Notes: generated by a model from the letters alone, not told the origin. DNA of 47,203 bases from an uncultured Lachnospiraceae bacterium (GCA_947566645.1 CANOKL010000032.1:1-47203); one strand, 5' to 3'; counted from the first letter of the stretch, positions 26,301 through 33,827 are shown. Translations and numbers: made by a program.

Positions 26301-27506
26301 GAGTACGGGAAAAGAGAGGAATATCTGAAGAAATGCTATGAGGCAGAGGCAGGGCTTCTGTATGTGGAGCTTCCGGAGGAGATTAAGGGTGCGGGAAAGG
26401 TGCGGGATTACCTGGGGACAGACTGCCGGGGAATGAAAAGAGAGACTGTCATTCAGGAGCTTAACAGAGTCTACTTTGAAAACAGGGGATTCCTCAATGA
26501 CTACCAGCTTACACAGACAGAGCTCTTTGCAGATTACGACCAGGAAGCAGGGCGGTGTCTTCCCTCTGCCAGGAGGCTTGACATCACGGCGAGATACAAG
26601 GGTATCCGTCTGCCTTTCCATAAGCTGCTATTTCATCTGGAAGAAGATATAAAGGAGCTTCAGGATCTGATCAAGGCAGGGGACAGGGAGCTCTTTGAGG
26701 ACATCCTGGCAAACACAGTGAGCCGGAAGATCCGGGGAAAGATCAACGGGTCCAATTCATGGGTGGAGAAGATGAATAAGCTTATGAATGCCATGAATAC
26801 CTCCAGCGGCCTGCGGCTGAGCCTCAGGTGGAGGAGCAGAACCGCAGAGACGGAGGATCAGCTTGATACAAAAGAGCTGGTTGACCTTTTGAAAAAAGAC
26901 TACCGTCTGATGCGGGAGGAGGAAGCGGCGAAGCTGTCCCTTCATTTCCGCTCAAAGGTAGAAGAGGCGAGGCGGCATGCAAAGGACAGCGGCGGTATGG
27001 TATCCTTTTACCAGGTGATGAAGGATACACTGGACTACCGGAAATGGTTTGAATTCCAGTTGTTTTCACAGAAGAGCGGCGAGCGCGTAAAGGAGCTTAC
27101 CAACAGCGTGTTCGGAACCTTCAGCGGCGGCGAGAAGGCCATGGCCATGTACGTGCCCCTGTTCTCTGCGGTCGTTGCCAAGTATCAGGGCGGACGGGCG
27201 GACGCTCCGAGGCTGATTTCCCTGGACGAGGCCTTTGCAGGGGTGGATAACAGGAATATCCGGGACATGTTCCGGCTTATGACTGAATTCGAGTTTGACT
27301 TTATCATTAACTCCCAGGTACTGTGGGGAGACTGTGATACGCTCGACGCACTGGCGATCTACCAGCTTCTGCGCCCGGAGAATGCAAAGTTCGTGACCGT
27401 GATGCCCTATCTGTGGAACGGAAGAGCAAAGGAGCTTTTAGAGGATGAAAAAGACATGGAGCAGGCAGCAGGAAGCGCTGGCAGCAGAGTGCAGGAAATA
27501 CTTTAA
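23394..27506 (+). CDS. jetC: Wadjet JetC (TIGR02680), SMC/MukB-like ATPase
   Basis: The protein has 1370 residues and is the motor of the plasmid-restricting SMC complex. Walker A is GSNGSGKS (34-41) after INFWYYDEQEFPF, the N-terminal TIGR02680 hallmark. Two long coiled-coil arms, very rich in Glu, Lys, Arg and Gln, run about 255-620 and 780-1080 around a hinge-like region that is less charged (about 640-760). The C-terminal head has the signature FSGGEK (1243-1248) and Walker B LISLDE (1274-1279). All ATPase residues look intact. ATG 23394 with GGAGGAAGG just upstream is preferred to the Met 27 bases earlier. The 3' end overlaps jetD by 62 bases. Confidence 0.92.
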   Translation: MNSRWQANKIGLINFWYYDEQEFPFVKGRMLLRGSNGSGKSVTMQSVVPLLLDGNMSPERLDPFGSRDRKMSSYLLEEDDEREERTGYLYLEFCRPGGGAYLTVGMGIRARRGKPLDKWYFSLTDGRRIGKDFFLYKQTEERMTLSKKELENRLREGGQVFDRQADYMEYVNRQIFGFDTVEEYKEMIDLLIQLRTPKLSKDFKPSVVNDILSDSLQPLSDEDLRPMSEAIENMDAMNMNLKARKEGKQAAEKINRVLDRYNRLMLYEKAEGYEENRKKLLALEKDERERARRIQTLEEEVSELETERTELDLKKESMEKEKDSLSKSDAVGLKNRELELSGQIREREQLLEEKERQLAAKQEVFRETQQKEKEEKDREYQKEQELFSLLEEMQDEAEDMAFDDHALFAAELKENRKEPYDFDSHQSQFERTQEGIENGLALLRETDIQQRQTEELFQKRERHQRETDSALRRVGELEAVLDQVQNEWKESVYRWNASNRELKLPEEQMKELSGFADTYHEQSDFAQVRKGVADVWIAGQSRLKSALGKLHDRKQELEEEYRERKKELEEWENKKEPEPPRSEAVLRNRERLREKGIPYQEFYKVLEFGSELSAADCNRLEEAFFHMGILDALIVEEGYKEQVLKADPGCCDRYLFVQKQRAEKSVLEVLDLNDSVNDIFFNQRITGILENIAYGPEGTTAVSPEGFYQIGIVTGTLTGEYKAGFLGTRAREQNRQARMEACRKAMVALREELDSAASEEEALKSRLETLRSEYEAFPGDEDLREACRMLAGAQQAAERMKEEGNRLEEELQEMTEKLKTMKKEAVQIAEKLYLTCSLEVFRRAEAASRMYGKHFYRVRSAHEIYLQITLHLGELQDRMEELNEDMDQIRYDAGNTARALRKDREEHSSVREQLKLTDYEKIKNRLDLCLGWLKEYPVRLGRCVEEQAGKREQIKTLKEQLVQNQASLKEYGKREEYLKKCYEAEAGLLYVELPEEIKGAGKVRDYLGTDCRGMKRETVIQELNRVYFENRGFLNDYQLTQTELFADYDQEAGRCLPSARRLDITARYKGIRLPFHKLLFHLEEDIKELQDLIKAGDRELFEDILANTVSRKIRGKINGSNSWVEKMNKLMNAMNTSSGLRLSLRWRSRTAETEDQLDTKELVDLLKKDYRLMREEEAAKLSLHFRSKVEEARRHAKDSGGMVSFYQVMKDTLDYRKWFEFQLFSQKSGERVKELTNSVFGTFSGGEKAMAMYVPLFSAVVAKYQGGRADAPRLISLDEAFAGVDNRNIRDMFRLMTEFEFDFIINSQVLWGDCDTLDALAIYQLLRPENAKFVTVMPYLWNGRAKELLEDEKDMEQAAGSAGSRVQEIL

Positions 27507-28776
27507 GGAGCGGGCCGTGTTCCGGAAGCTTTTTGCAGGCTTCCGGGAGAAATATGCTTCCTACGGCTCATTTTCCGGAACCGTGGTTCTAAGGAATCTG
27601 ACAGGAGATGACATTGAGGAGCTGGAGGGCTTTTTACAGAAAAGCTGTCATGGAAAAAAGAGCGTTTCCGTCTCAGCAGGGAAATTTGAAAAGGCGCTTG
27701 CAGACAGCAGGTTTCATGTCTTTTCTCCCCAGGAGGTGCTGGAGCTTTACTTTCAGGAGGAGATGACCGGGAAGCGGGAGCAGGAGCAGAAAAAACAGCA
27801 GGCGAGGGCACAGGTGTTGGCCGGGGTGCGTGGGGAATACGAGGGAAGCTCCCGGGCATCCGCCTGGCTTGACGAGATTCTGGAGGGCAGCGGGGACAGA
27901 GACTGGCTGCTGAAAAGATACCGGGAGGCAGGGGAGGATACCAGGGAGTTTGAGAGGCTCCTGAGGCTTGGCGCAGAGATACTGGAAAGACTGCCATGCT
28001 ATCAGGGAAGAGCCGAATACCTTGCAGTATTCGCGGCAGAGATCACGGGAAATCCTCATGCCTTTGACAGCGGAATGAAGGAGGGGCAGCTCCTTTACCG
28101 TCTTGTGCAGCGCGTCGCCGGGATGAGCGGCAGAGATGACGGAACCGGGCAGTCCGGTATTTTTCCTGCGCTGAAGGAACAGCGCCAGTATTTTGCGGCA
28201 GGAATCCTCAAAGATGACGTGTCCAATTACGCCATGGTTTCCGGAATCAGGGCCGGGAAAAAGGACGGCAGTGCCCATGCCGGAATGGAAGGCTTCCTCG
28301 CCGAGGGGGATATGGTGCAGGTGCCCCTGTCCGTGATCGCAGGATGGGAGTGGGCCAGATGTCCGGACGGGTGCATGTATATCGTAGAGAATCCGTCTGT
28401 ATATGCAGTTTTTGCAGGAAAATGGCGGGGGAAAAGGGCATGCATGTGCATGAACGGCCAGCCCCGGCTCAGTTCTGTACTGCTTCTGGACCTGCTGGCA
28501 AAGACCGGGACAAAGGTGTACTATGCCGGGGATCTTGACCCGGAGGGCCTTCTGATTGCCCAGAAGACAGGGCAGTATTATAAAGGGGAGTTTCATTACT
28601 GGCATATGTCCGCCGCAGATTATGATCGGAGCAGATCAAAGGAGCCCATATCAGAGAAACGGCTTAAAATACTGGATAAGATAACGGATGAGAGACTGAG
28701 GGAGACTGTCCTTAAGATCAGGCAGGAAAAGACGGCGGGGTATCAGGAGAATATGTGGGAGGTGTTTCTACATTAA
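27445..28776 (+). CDS. jetD: Wadjet JetD (TIGR02679 / DUF2399), TOPRIM nuclease subunit
   Basis: The protein has 443 residues. In Wadjet this subunit cleaves closed circular DNA extruded by the JetABC motor. The N-terminal half matches the DUF3323-type arm of TIGR02679. The C-terminal half contains the TOPRIM-like core, with KVYYAGDLDPEGLLIAQ giving the acidic triad positions D363 and D365 plus E367, and an upstream VENPSVYAVF segment that supplies the conserved Glu. The start ATG at 27445 lies inside jetC and has GGAG about ten bases upstream. Translation is therefore coupled by a 62-base overlap. Length and motifs indicate an intact enzyme, so the whole four-gene system may be functional. 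Confidence 0.87.
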   Translation: MKKTWSRQQEALAAECRKYFKERAVFRKLFAGFREKYASYGSFSGTVVLRNLTGDDIEELEGFLQKSCHGKKSVSVSAGKFEKALADSRFHVFSPQEVLELYFQEEMTGKREQEQKKQQARAQVLAGVRGEYEGSSRASAWLDEILEGSGDRDWLLKRYREAGEDTREFERLLRLGAEILERLPCYQGRAEYLAVFAAEITGNPHAFDSGMKEGQLLYRLVQRVAGMSGRDDGTGQSGIFPALKEQRQYFAAGILKDDVSNYAMVSGIRAGKKDGSAHAGMEGFLAEGDMVQVPLSVIAGWEWARCPDGCMYIVENPSVYAVFAGKWRGKRACMCMNGQPRLSSVLLLDLLAKTGTKVYYAGDLDPEGLLIAQKTGQYYKGEFHYWHMSAADYDRSRSKEPISEKRLKILDKITDERLRETVLKIRQEKTAGYQENMWEVFLH

Positions 28777-28896
28777 GCGCTTACCAACGAAATCTTGCGC
28801 AAAATGGCAAAATTTTGGTTCCGGCGGTATACTTCGGATGTCCTTTCACATGGATCGTGAGAGGAGAAGTATTCCAAATTCAGCAGGAGGAAGAAA

Positions 28897-29214
28897 ATGG
28901 AAAAGAGTGCGTTTGACTTAATCTATGATACGGTCCGGCAGATACCGGAGGGGAAAGTGGCTTCCTACGGGCAGATTGCAGAGCTTGCAGGTAACCGCCG
29001 CTGGGCGAGGGTGGTGGGATATGCCCTTCATGCCGTGCCGGAGGGAAGCGGTATCCCCTGGCACCGGGTTGTGAAAAAAGACGGAGAGGTGTTCGGCGGC
29101 GCAGACAGCCCTGGCGGAAAGAGGCAGACGGAACTCCTAAGGGGCGAAGGAGTCAAGTTCACGGATGGCCGTGTGGATATGAAAAAATATCAGTGGGGGA
29201 GACGGAGATTTTAG
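28897..29214 (+). CDS. Alkyltransferase-like protein (ATL, MGMT family without reactive Cys)
   Basis: The protein has 105 residues and covers only the C-terminal DNA-binding domain of O6-alkylguanine-DNA alkyltransferases. KVASYGQIAELAG contains the helix that inserts the Tyr/Arg finger (RRWARVVGYALH). The active-site motif reads IPWHRVV where true transferases have PCHRV. The Trp replacement defines the ATL group, which binds alkylated guanine tightly and hands it to nucleotide excision repair instead of repairing it. AGGAGGAAG lies just before the start. It follows jetD on the same strand after 120 bases, but a separate promoter is possible. Confidence 0.9.
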   Translation: MEKSAFDLIYDTVRQIPEGKVASYGQIAELAGNRRWARVVGYALHAVPEGSGIPWHRVVKKDGEVFGGADSPGGKRQTELLRGEGVKFTDGRVDMKKYQWGRRRF

Positions 29215-29233
29215 CTTTGCACAGAAAAGCAGA

Positions 29234-29262
29234 TTGTCTTATGGCTTAAGGTGTGCTATAAT
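29234..29262 (+). promoter_or_regulatory. Promoter of type I toxin mRNA
   Basis: TTGTCT (29234-29239), a 17-base spacer and TATAAT (29257-29262), with TG one base before the -10, form a near-ideal extended sigma-A promoter. It gives a leader of about 65 bases ahead of the small toxin frame. Confidence 0.75.
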
Positions 29263-29331
29263 TTTCCTAGAGCAGACGTGTTACAAGGTGGTAAGTCTCC
29301 CTGACTTCACAGAAGAGGGGAGGTGGTGCAT

Positions 29332-29427
29332 ATGAGCACATACGAAGTTTTAAGCCTGTTATTTTTGGGCGGTTCGTTCCTCGTTGCATTGCTTGCCTAC
29401 ATAGATAGGAACAACAAGCGAAAATAA
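29332..29427 (+). CDS. Type I toxin, holin-like small membrane peptide
   Basis: The peptide has 31 residues: a short polar start (MSTYEVLSL), one membrane helix (about residues 7-23) and a basic tail YIDRNNKRK. This is the signature of the putative holin-like toxins (TxpA/BsrG-type, Hol_Tox) found in Firmicutes, where the peptide damages the membrane unless an antisense RNA blocks its message. GGGGAGGTGG lies before ATG 29332. It has its own strong promoter, a downstream hairpin, and an opposing promoter that would produce an overlapping antisense RNA. Confidence 0.8.
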   Translation: MSTYEVLSLLFLGGSFLVALLAYIDRNNKRK

Positions 29428-29474
29428 ATAAACCTACCTTGTAATCTTAGCCGGATTGAGGTAGGTTTATTTTA
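29427..29474. terminator. Bidirectional terminator of toxin and antitoxin RNA
   Basis: AATAAACCTACCT (29427-29439) pairs with AGGTAGGTTTATT (29459-29471). On the plus strand it is followed by TTT, and on the minus strand by TTATTTT. It can therefore end both the toxin mRNA and the convergent antisense RNA. Confidence 0.75.
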
Positions 29475-29518
29475 AACCAATCTTGGGAGGCTAGCCACTT
29501 TGTGGGCGGCTGCTCCTT
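29428..29518 (-). ncRNA. Putative antisense antitoxin RNA
   Basis: From the minus-strand promoter at 29553-29525 a transcript would begin near 29518 and run to the shared hairpin, giving about 90 bases fully complementary to the 3' end of the toxin message if that message extends past the hairpin. This is the TxpA/RatA arrangement. The RNA is inferred from promoter and terminator only. Confidence 0.6.
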
Positions 29519-29524
29519 TTCTAT

Positions 29525-29553
29525 AATATAACATTTCTGAATCCGAAAATCAA
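29525..29553 (-). promoter_or_regulatory. Promoter of the antisense RNA
   Basis: On the minus strand TTGATT (29553-29548), a 17-base spacer and TATATT (29530-29525), with TGT directly ahead of the -10, form an extended sigma-A promoter pointing at the toxin gene. Confidence 0.7.
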
Positions 29554-29591
29554 TATATTTTTGAAATCCTGGTAAATGCTATTGTTTACAA

Positions 29592-29680
29592 GTTACTATT
29601 CACGGACTAACCGTCCGCCCATAGCAACGCATCTGGCCCATTTAAAAATCGCTTTCAGCGAGGGGCTGGAAAAGCTTTTA
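29592..29680. repeat. GTTACTATTCAC-type palindromic element, copy 2
   Basis: GTTACTATTCACGG is paired imperfectly with CCGCCCATAGCAAC (29592-29628). It is followed by CCATTTAAAAATCGCTTTCAGCGAGG, which resembles the interior of the 42320-42452 element. No coding content is evident. Confidence 0.5.
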
Positions 29681-29723
29681 CTCCATGACACAGACAGAGG
29701 GCAGTAAAGAGAGAATCCATATA

Positions 29724-30593
29724 ATGAAGCATGTTTTTTATACACCGTTAACAGCGGCTCCTTTTAGGAAAAGTAATACGCACAAGGAAATACAGCCTGC
29801 CAGTCTGGCGGCAGCCCGGTACATCCGTTGCTTCTGGGGCAGTGAAAAACCATACCAGAAGGCAGAAGCAGATTCTCCGCCGGAGCTTATTATTCCCGAT
29901 ACCTGCGCGGACATTATCTACCATATTGACCATACAGACCACACGGTCACAGGCGGATTCTGCGGCATCAACGATGCAAGCTTTATGTATCATGATGACG
30001 CAAAGCCGGGACATCTCATTTCAATGTTCGCTGTCCGGTTTTATGCATGGGGAGCCTATCGGTTTTCGGAGGATTCCCTGTCGGGCACTCTGAATGGATA
30101 TGACGATGTGCAGTCCAGATTCCGCAGTCTGGATCAGATGCTGCGTTCCCGGCTTCTGGAGATACAGTCCCTGAGGGAGCGGAGTCATATAGCAGAGGAA
30201 TTTTTTACAGGGCAGTTGTGCAGGCTCAGACAGAACGATATCATAAATCAAGCAGTGGGACAGATTACCTCGCAAAGAGGTACACTGACTGTGGCCGAGC
30301 TTGCAAAGGAATGCTTTATCAGCAGCAGACAGTTAGAGCGTTTGTTCGGCGAATACATTGGTATAACACCCAAAAAGCTTTGCAGTCTGGTGCGCTATCA
30401 GTGCCTGTGGAATGAAATCCTGCGTAATCCAGGATTCCATATCCAGGATGCAGTCCATAAATACAGATACACAGACCAGGCGCACCTGATGCGGGAGTTC
30501 AGGCGGTACCACACAATGGATATAAGGAGTGCGAAGATATACGCCTGTGGGGATGTCGGAAATATACAATACACTCACAGCAGATTACGGTAG
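29724..30593 (+). CDS. AraC-family transcriptional regulator (DUF6597-type N-terminus)
   Basis: The protein has 289 residues. The N-terminal part (ASLAAARYIRCFWGSEKPY, PELIIPDTCADIIYHID, ISMFAVRFYAWGAYRF) resembles the sensory domain of the DUF6597 group of AraC regulators. The C-terminal part holds two helix-turn-helix motifs (LTVAELAKECFISSRQLERLF, then IQDAVHKYRYTDQAHLMREFRRY). ATG 29724 is chosen because AGAGAG lies about nine bases upstream; an earlier ATG at 29685 lacks a binding site. A structured palindrome follows the gene. Its target is not evident: the next gene downstream encodes a DUF3795 protein. Confidence 0.8.
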   Translation: MKHVFYTPLTAAPFRKSNTHKEIQPASLAAARYIRCFWGSEKPYQKAEADSPPELIIPDTCADIIYHIDHTDHTVTGGFCGINDASFMYHDDAKPGHLISMFAVRFYAWGAYRFSEDSLSGTLNGYDDVQSRFRSLDQMLRSRLLEIQSLRERSHIAEEFFTGQLCRLRQNDIINQAVGQITSQRGTLTVAELAKECFISSRQLERLFGEYIGITPKKLCSLVRYQCLWNEILRNPGFHIQDAVHKYRYTDQAHLMREFRRYHTMDIRSAKIYACGDVGNIQYTHSRLR

Positions 30594-30615
30594 AATAAAA
30601 AGACAGTGTATGCAG

Positions 30616-30700
30616 AAGATGACTCCTGGTTACAGCTTATTACAGTTCAGCCTTCGGCTAAGTCCTGTGCTGGACTGTAACGGTTTTTGTCATCTTTTGT
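30616..30700. terminator. Structured palindrome / terminator after AraC gene
   Basis: TTACAGTTCAGC (30640-30651) pairs with GCTGGACTGTAA (30669-30680) and is followed by CGGTTTTTG. An outer pairing of AAGATGAC (30616-30623) with GTCATCTT (30689-30696) encloses it. It probably terminates the regulator transcript. Confidence 0.6.
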
Positions 30701-30739
30701 ATATCTTCTGTGAATAGAGTGAGAAAGTGAGGAAGTACG

Positions 30740-31039
30740 ATGGGAATTTCTGACAAGTCAAAGGAAAATCTAAGTGTGTGCGGAACGGACTGCAGTGTCT
30801 GTTACTGCTATGGGAAAATGTGTACAGGCTGTAATGACTGCAGCGGAAAGGTATTCCATGCACCGGAGGGTAGGGCATGTGCAATTTATGAGTGCACGGT
30901 GAATAAGAAAGGATTCAAGAGCTGCGGAGAATGTAGCGAAGCACCCTGTGACATCTGGATGAAGACCAGAGATCCGAAATATTCCGATGACGAATTTAAC
31001 GAGAATGTCAAAATGCGTTTGCAGGCATTAAGAGGGTAA
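30740..31039 (+). CDS. DUF3795 cysteine-rich protein
   Basis: The protein has 99 residues and contains eleven cysteines in the DUF3795 pattern: CGTDCSVCYCYGKMCTGCNDC near the start, then RACAIYECT, and later CGECSEAPC. The arrangement suggests a metal or iron-sulphur site, but no function is established for the family. GAGGAAG lies six bases before ATG 30740. The gene stands alone between the regulator and an AAA ATPase. Confidence 0.85.
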   Translation: MGISDKSKENLSVCGTDCSVCYCYGKMCTGCNDCSGKVFHAPEGRACAIYECTVNKKGFKSCGECSEAPCDIWMKTRDPKYSDDEFNENVKMRLQALRG

Positions 31040-31055
31040 GTGTTAGAGCGCATTC

Positions 31056-31091
31056 GTCACTATTCACGGCTGGGAGGTCGCTCATAGTAAC
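31056..31091. repeat. GTTACTATTCAC-type palindromic element, copy 3
   Basis: GTCACTATTCACGG...GGTCGCTCATAGTAAC is a 36-base imperfect palindrome. It aligns over its full length with the inverse complement of 14623-14659, and with 29592-29628 with one base of length difference. Confidence 0.55.
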
Positions 31092-31165
31092 CGTGATTAT
31101 GTCTTTACGCAATATTATAAAAATGATACAATAAGATCATGACTGGTGCAGGAAGAAGGAAGATC

Positions 31166-32767
31166 ATGATGCGTAAAGAATTCAACATCACAGGTTTATG
31201 TATACCCCGGAAACACTATATGGTGAATTTGAATAACCGGCTGAAGCAAATGAAAAGGATGGTTGATAAAGGAAACTATTTTGTAATAAGCCGTGCCCGC
31301 CAATATGGGAAAACAACCACTCTGGCAGCGCTGGCAGAGTACCTTAAGGATGAATACATCACGGTTTTTATGGATTTCCAGACAATCGGGAATGAGATGT
31401 ATGAGAATGAGGATTCATTTTCAAGAGCCTTTACAACCTGCTTTTTGGACGAGCTTTTTTCACTGCATCTATCAGAGGAGGAGTCCGTAAAAGAACTGAA
31501 ACAGATGTTGGAGGATCAAAGCAGGCCATTTTATCTGATGAATCTTTTCCGGTGCCTGATTTCTCTGTGTGAAGGGTCAGAGAGACCGGTTGTTCTTATG
31601 ATTGACGAAATTGACACTGCACAGAATAATCAGGTTTTTCTGGATTTCCTGTCGCAGCTGAGGAACTATTACCTCCGAAGGGAGAGAAAGGGAACAGCGA
31701 CATTCCATTCGGTTATTCTGGCAGGTGTTTATGATGTGAAGAATCTGAAGAGGAAACTGAGAGCAGATGAAGAACATAAGATGAACAGCCCATGGAATAT
31801 TGCGGTTAATTTCGACATGGATATGAGTTTTTCAGCGGACGAGATCGCAGGCATGCTGCAGGAATATGAAGCAGATGAGCATACGGGGATGAATGTGGAA
31901 GAGATGGCCGGACTGATTTACAATGAAACATCTGGGTATCCGTTTCTTGTATGCCGTTTATGTAAAATTATGGACGAAGAACTGCCGGGGCAGGCTGGTT
32001 TTGGAACCCGCTCCGCTGCGTGGAGTAAAGAAGGATTTCTTGCGGCAGTCAGGAGCCTGATTTTAGAAAAGAACACGTTATTTGACTCACTGAACCATAA
32101 ACTGGAAGAGTATCCGGAACTGGAACGGGTTATCAGCAGAGTACTGTTCAATGGAGAAAAAGTGATCTATAATCCTGACCTGGAAGAAATTGATATTGGG
32201 ATTATGTTTGGCTTTGCAAAGCGTGAGGGCGCTGTTGTTGTGATTGCAAACCGGATTTTTGAAACCCGCCTGTACAACAGATTTCTGACTTCAGAGGAAT
32301 GGAAGGAAAGCAGTATTACCCAGGCTTCTTTCCAGGATAAGAATGGCTTTGTAGTGGATGGACATCTGAAGATGAGGAACATACTTGAAAAGTTTGTGGT
32401 GCATTTTCAAGAGTTATATGGAGAGAAGGATAAAAAATTTGTAGAAGAATATGGAAGAAGATTTTTCCTTTTATATCTCAGGCCGATTATTAATGGAGCA
32501 GGGAATTATTATATTGAGGCACAGACACGGGATAAGAAGCGTACGGATGTGATTATTGATTATCATGGAGAGCAATTCGTAATTGAAATGAAGGTCTGGC
32601 ATGGGAAAGAATACCATGAACGAGGAGAAGCACAGCTTGCAGAATATCTGGATTTTTACCATAAGCAGACAGGTTATTTGCTGAGCTTCAATTTTAATAA
32701 GAAAAAAGAAACCGGAGTGTTTGACCGGATGATTGGAGACAAACGGATAATTGAGGCAGTTGTATAG
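31166..32767 (+). CDS. AAA-like ATPase with C-terminal PD-(D/E)XK-type domain
   Basis: The protein has 533 residues. The N-terminal ATPase has a P-loop written SRARQYGKTTT (about residue 45), Walker B VVLMIDEIDTA and an arginine-rich sensor region, as in the AAA-like families common in Bacteroidetes and Clostridia. The C-terminal 130 residues have TDVIIDYHGEQFVIEMKVWHG, a D...E-x-K nuclease core, then EAQLAEYLDFY and GYLLSFNFN. The architecture resembles the intact form of the truncated gene at 7319-7929. Such ATPase-nuclease fusions are suspected mobile or defence elements, but their role is unproven. The start lies at 31166 or 31169 behind GGAAGAAGGAAG. Confidence 0.8.
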   Translation: MMRKEFNITGLCIPRKHYMVNLNNRLKQMKRMVDKGNYFVISRARQYGKTTTLAALAEYLKDEYITVFMDFQTIGNEMYENEDSFSRAFTTCFLDELFSLHLSEEESVKELKQMLEDQSRPFYLMNLFRCLISLCEGSERPVVLMIDEIDTAQNNQVFLDFLSQLRNYYLRRERKGTATFHSVILAGVYDVKNLKRKLRADEEHKMNSPWNIAVNFDMDMSFSADEIAGMLQEYEADEHTGMNVEEMAGLIYNETSGYPFLVCRLCKIMDEELPGQAGFGTRSAAWSKEGFLAAVRSLILEKNTLFDSLNHKLEEYPELERVISRVLFNGEKVIYNPDLEEIDIGIMFGFAKREGAVVVIANRIFETRLYNRFLTSEEWKESSITQASFQDKNGFVVDGHLKMRNILEKFVVHFQELYGEKDKKFVEEYGRRFFLLYLRPIINGAGNYYIEAQTRDKKRTDVIIDYHGEQFVIEMKVWHGKEYHERGEAQLAEYLDFYHKQTGYLLSFNFNKKKETGVFDRMIGDKRIIEAVV

Positions 32768-32779
32768 AAAGATGAGTAT

Positions 32780-32819
32780 GCAAGGCGGGAAAAGCTTTTA
32801 ATAGCTTTTTCCGCCTTGC
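32780..32819. terminator. Bidirectional terminator
   Basis: GCAAGGCGGGAAAAGC (from 32780) pairs with GCTTTTTCCGCCTTGC (to 32819) with one mismatch around an eight-base loop. It separates the convergent AAA ATPase and AraC genes. Confidence 0.75.
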
Positions 32820-32858
32820 AGTATATACTACTATACTATATATAGCGCAGATGCGTAT

Positions 32859-33827
32859 CTATGTGTCATCCGCATCTGCATGTATCTCTATATTCACATC
32901 CATACTGACATCCGCATCTATCTCTGCATTCCCTTCCGCCATATAAGCAGTACGGTACTGCACCGGCGTCATTCCGGTTTCTTTTTTAAACTCCCGTATA
33001 AAGTAAGAAGAGGTAGAGAGCCCCACCTTCTCCCCGATCTCATGGATAGAGGCATCTGAGTTCAGAAGAAGCTGGGCAGCTTTTTTTATGCGCAGCTTTT
33101 TCAGATACTGCATCGGGCTGACCTGATAGGCCTGGTTAAAACAGCGGATCAGATGTGAGGAGCTGTAGGAAAAGAATTTTGCCATATTATTCAGGGAGAT
33201 ATCCTCCATATAGTGCAGATCAATATAATCCCTCAGTGTCCGGGCAATGCTCTGCTTCTCATAATCTGAGCACAGAGGCGTATACAGAGCCTGAAGGAGC
33301 TGGATCATATCAGACTGCAGGTCAAGGGGAGTCTGCATGTGGGACGGAAACTCCTTTTTCTTTGTGTACTGATTAAAAGAGACGAGAAGCAGCCGTTTCA
33401 GGCAGCGTTCAAAATTCGGGCGGTCCGCTTCAGAGACAGTCCCGGTTCTTGGAAGAGAGAGTACGAATTCCTGGGGCGAATAATAGTACTTCGGAGTTGC
33501 CCGTCTCGTAATGCAGTCAGGATAAAAGTTTTCGGATAAGGTGTACTCACTGTCTGTAAAAAAGTGGACCCAGGAGGTAATGGTCTTTTCTGTACAGATG
33601 CGCTTGCCTCTGTGGTACAGCTCTGGAACAATAATAAAAAACTGGCCTTCCCCTAATTCTACCTCCCAGTCATTCTGCTCCAGGTAAAGGTGCCCGGTGT
33701 GTACGTAGATCAGATCAAAGGCGTTATGGATGACACGCCGTTCATGGATGTCCCCCGGACGGTAAATGCATTTTCCGCCTACAATATAATAGGGAAGAGG
33801 CGGACAGGGAATATTTAAAAATTTCAT
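32859..33827 (-). CDS. AraC-family regulator of the arabinofuranosidase locus
   Basis: The protein has 322 residues. An N-terminal AraC_binding cupin (YVHTGHLYLEQNDWEVELGEGQFFIIVPEL) is followed by two helix-turn-helix motifs (SLNNMAKFFSYSSSHLIRCFNQAYQVSPMQYL and IHEIGEKVGLSTSSYFIREFKKETGMTPVQYR), both well conserved. It is divergent from the GH127/transporter genes, which makes it their likely sugar-responsive regulator. The last 22 residues alternate Asp/Glu with Ile/Val/Ala and are encoded by imperfect repeats of GCATCT/ATCCGC type, an unusual acidic tail absent from most relatives. AAGGGAG precedes the start. Confidence 0.85.
   Translation of the reverse strand: MKFLNIPCPPLPYYIVGGKCIYRPGDIHERRVIHNAFDLIYVHTGHLYLEQNDWEVELGEGQFFIIVPELYHRGKRICTEKTITSWVHFFTDSEYTLSENFYPDCITRRATPKYYYSPQEFVLSLPRTGTVSEADRPNFERCLKRLLLVSFNQYTKKKEFPSHMQTPLDLQSDMIQLLQALYTPLCSDYEKQSIARTLRDYIDLHYMEDISLNNMAKFFSYSSSHLIRCFNQAYQVSPMQYLKKLRIKKAAQLLLNSDASIHEIGEKVGLSTSSYFIREFKKETGMTPVQYRTAYMAEGNAEIDADVSMDVNIEIHADADDT

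Noticed and set aside
27673..28605. 310-codon minus-strand open frame opposite jetD
   Set aside because: It is a shadow of a conserved gene in a GC-rich stretch; there are no domains or start signals.
28897..29214. Active O6-methylguanine-DNA methyltransferase
   Set aside because: The active-site Cys is Trp (IPWHRVV), so it cannot accept the methyl group.
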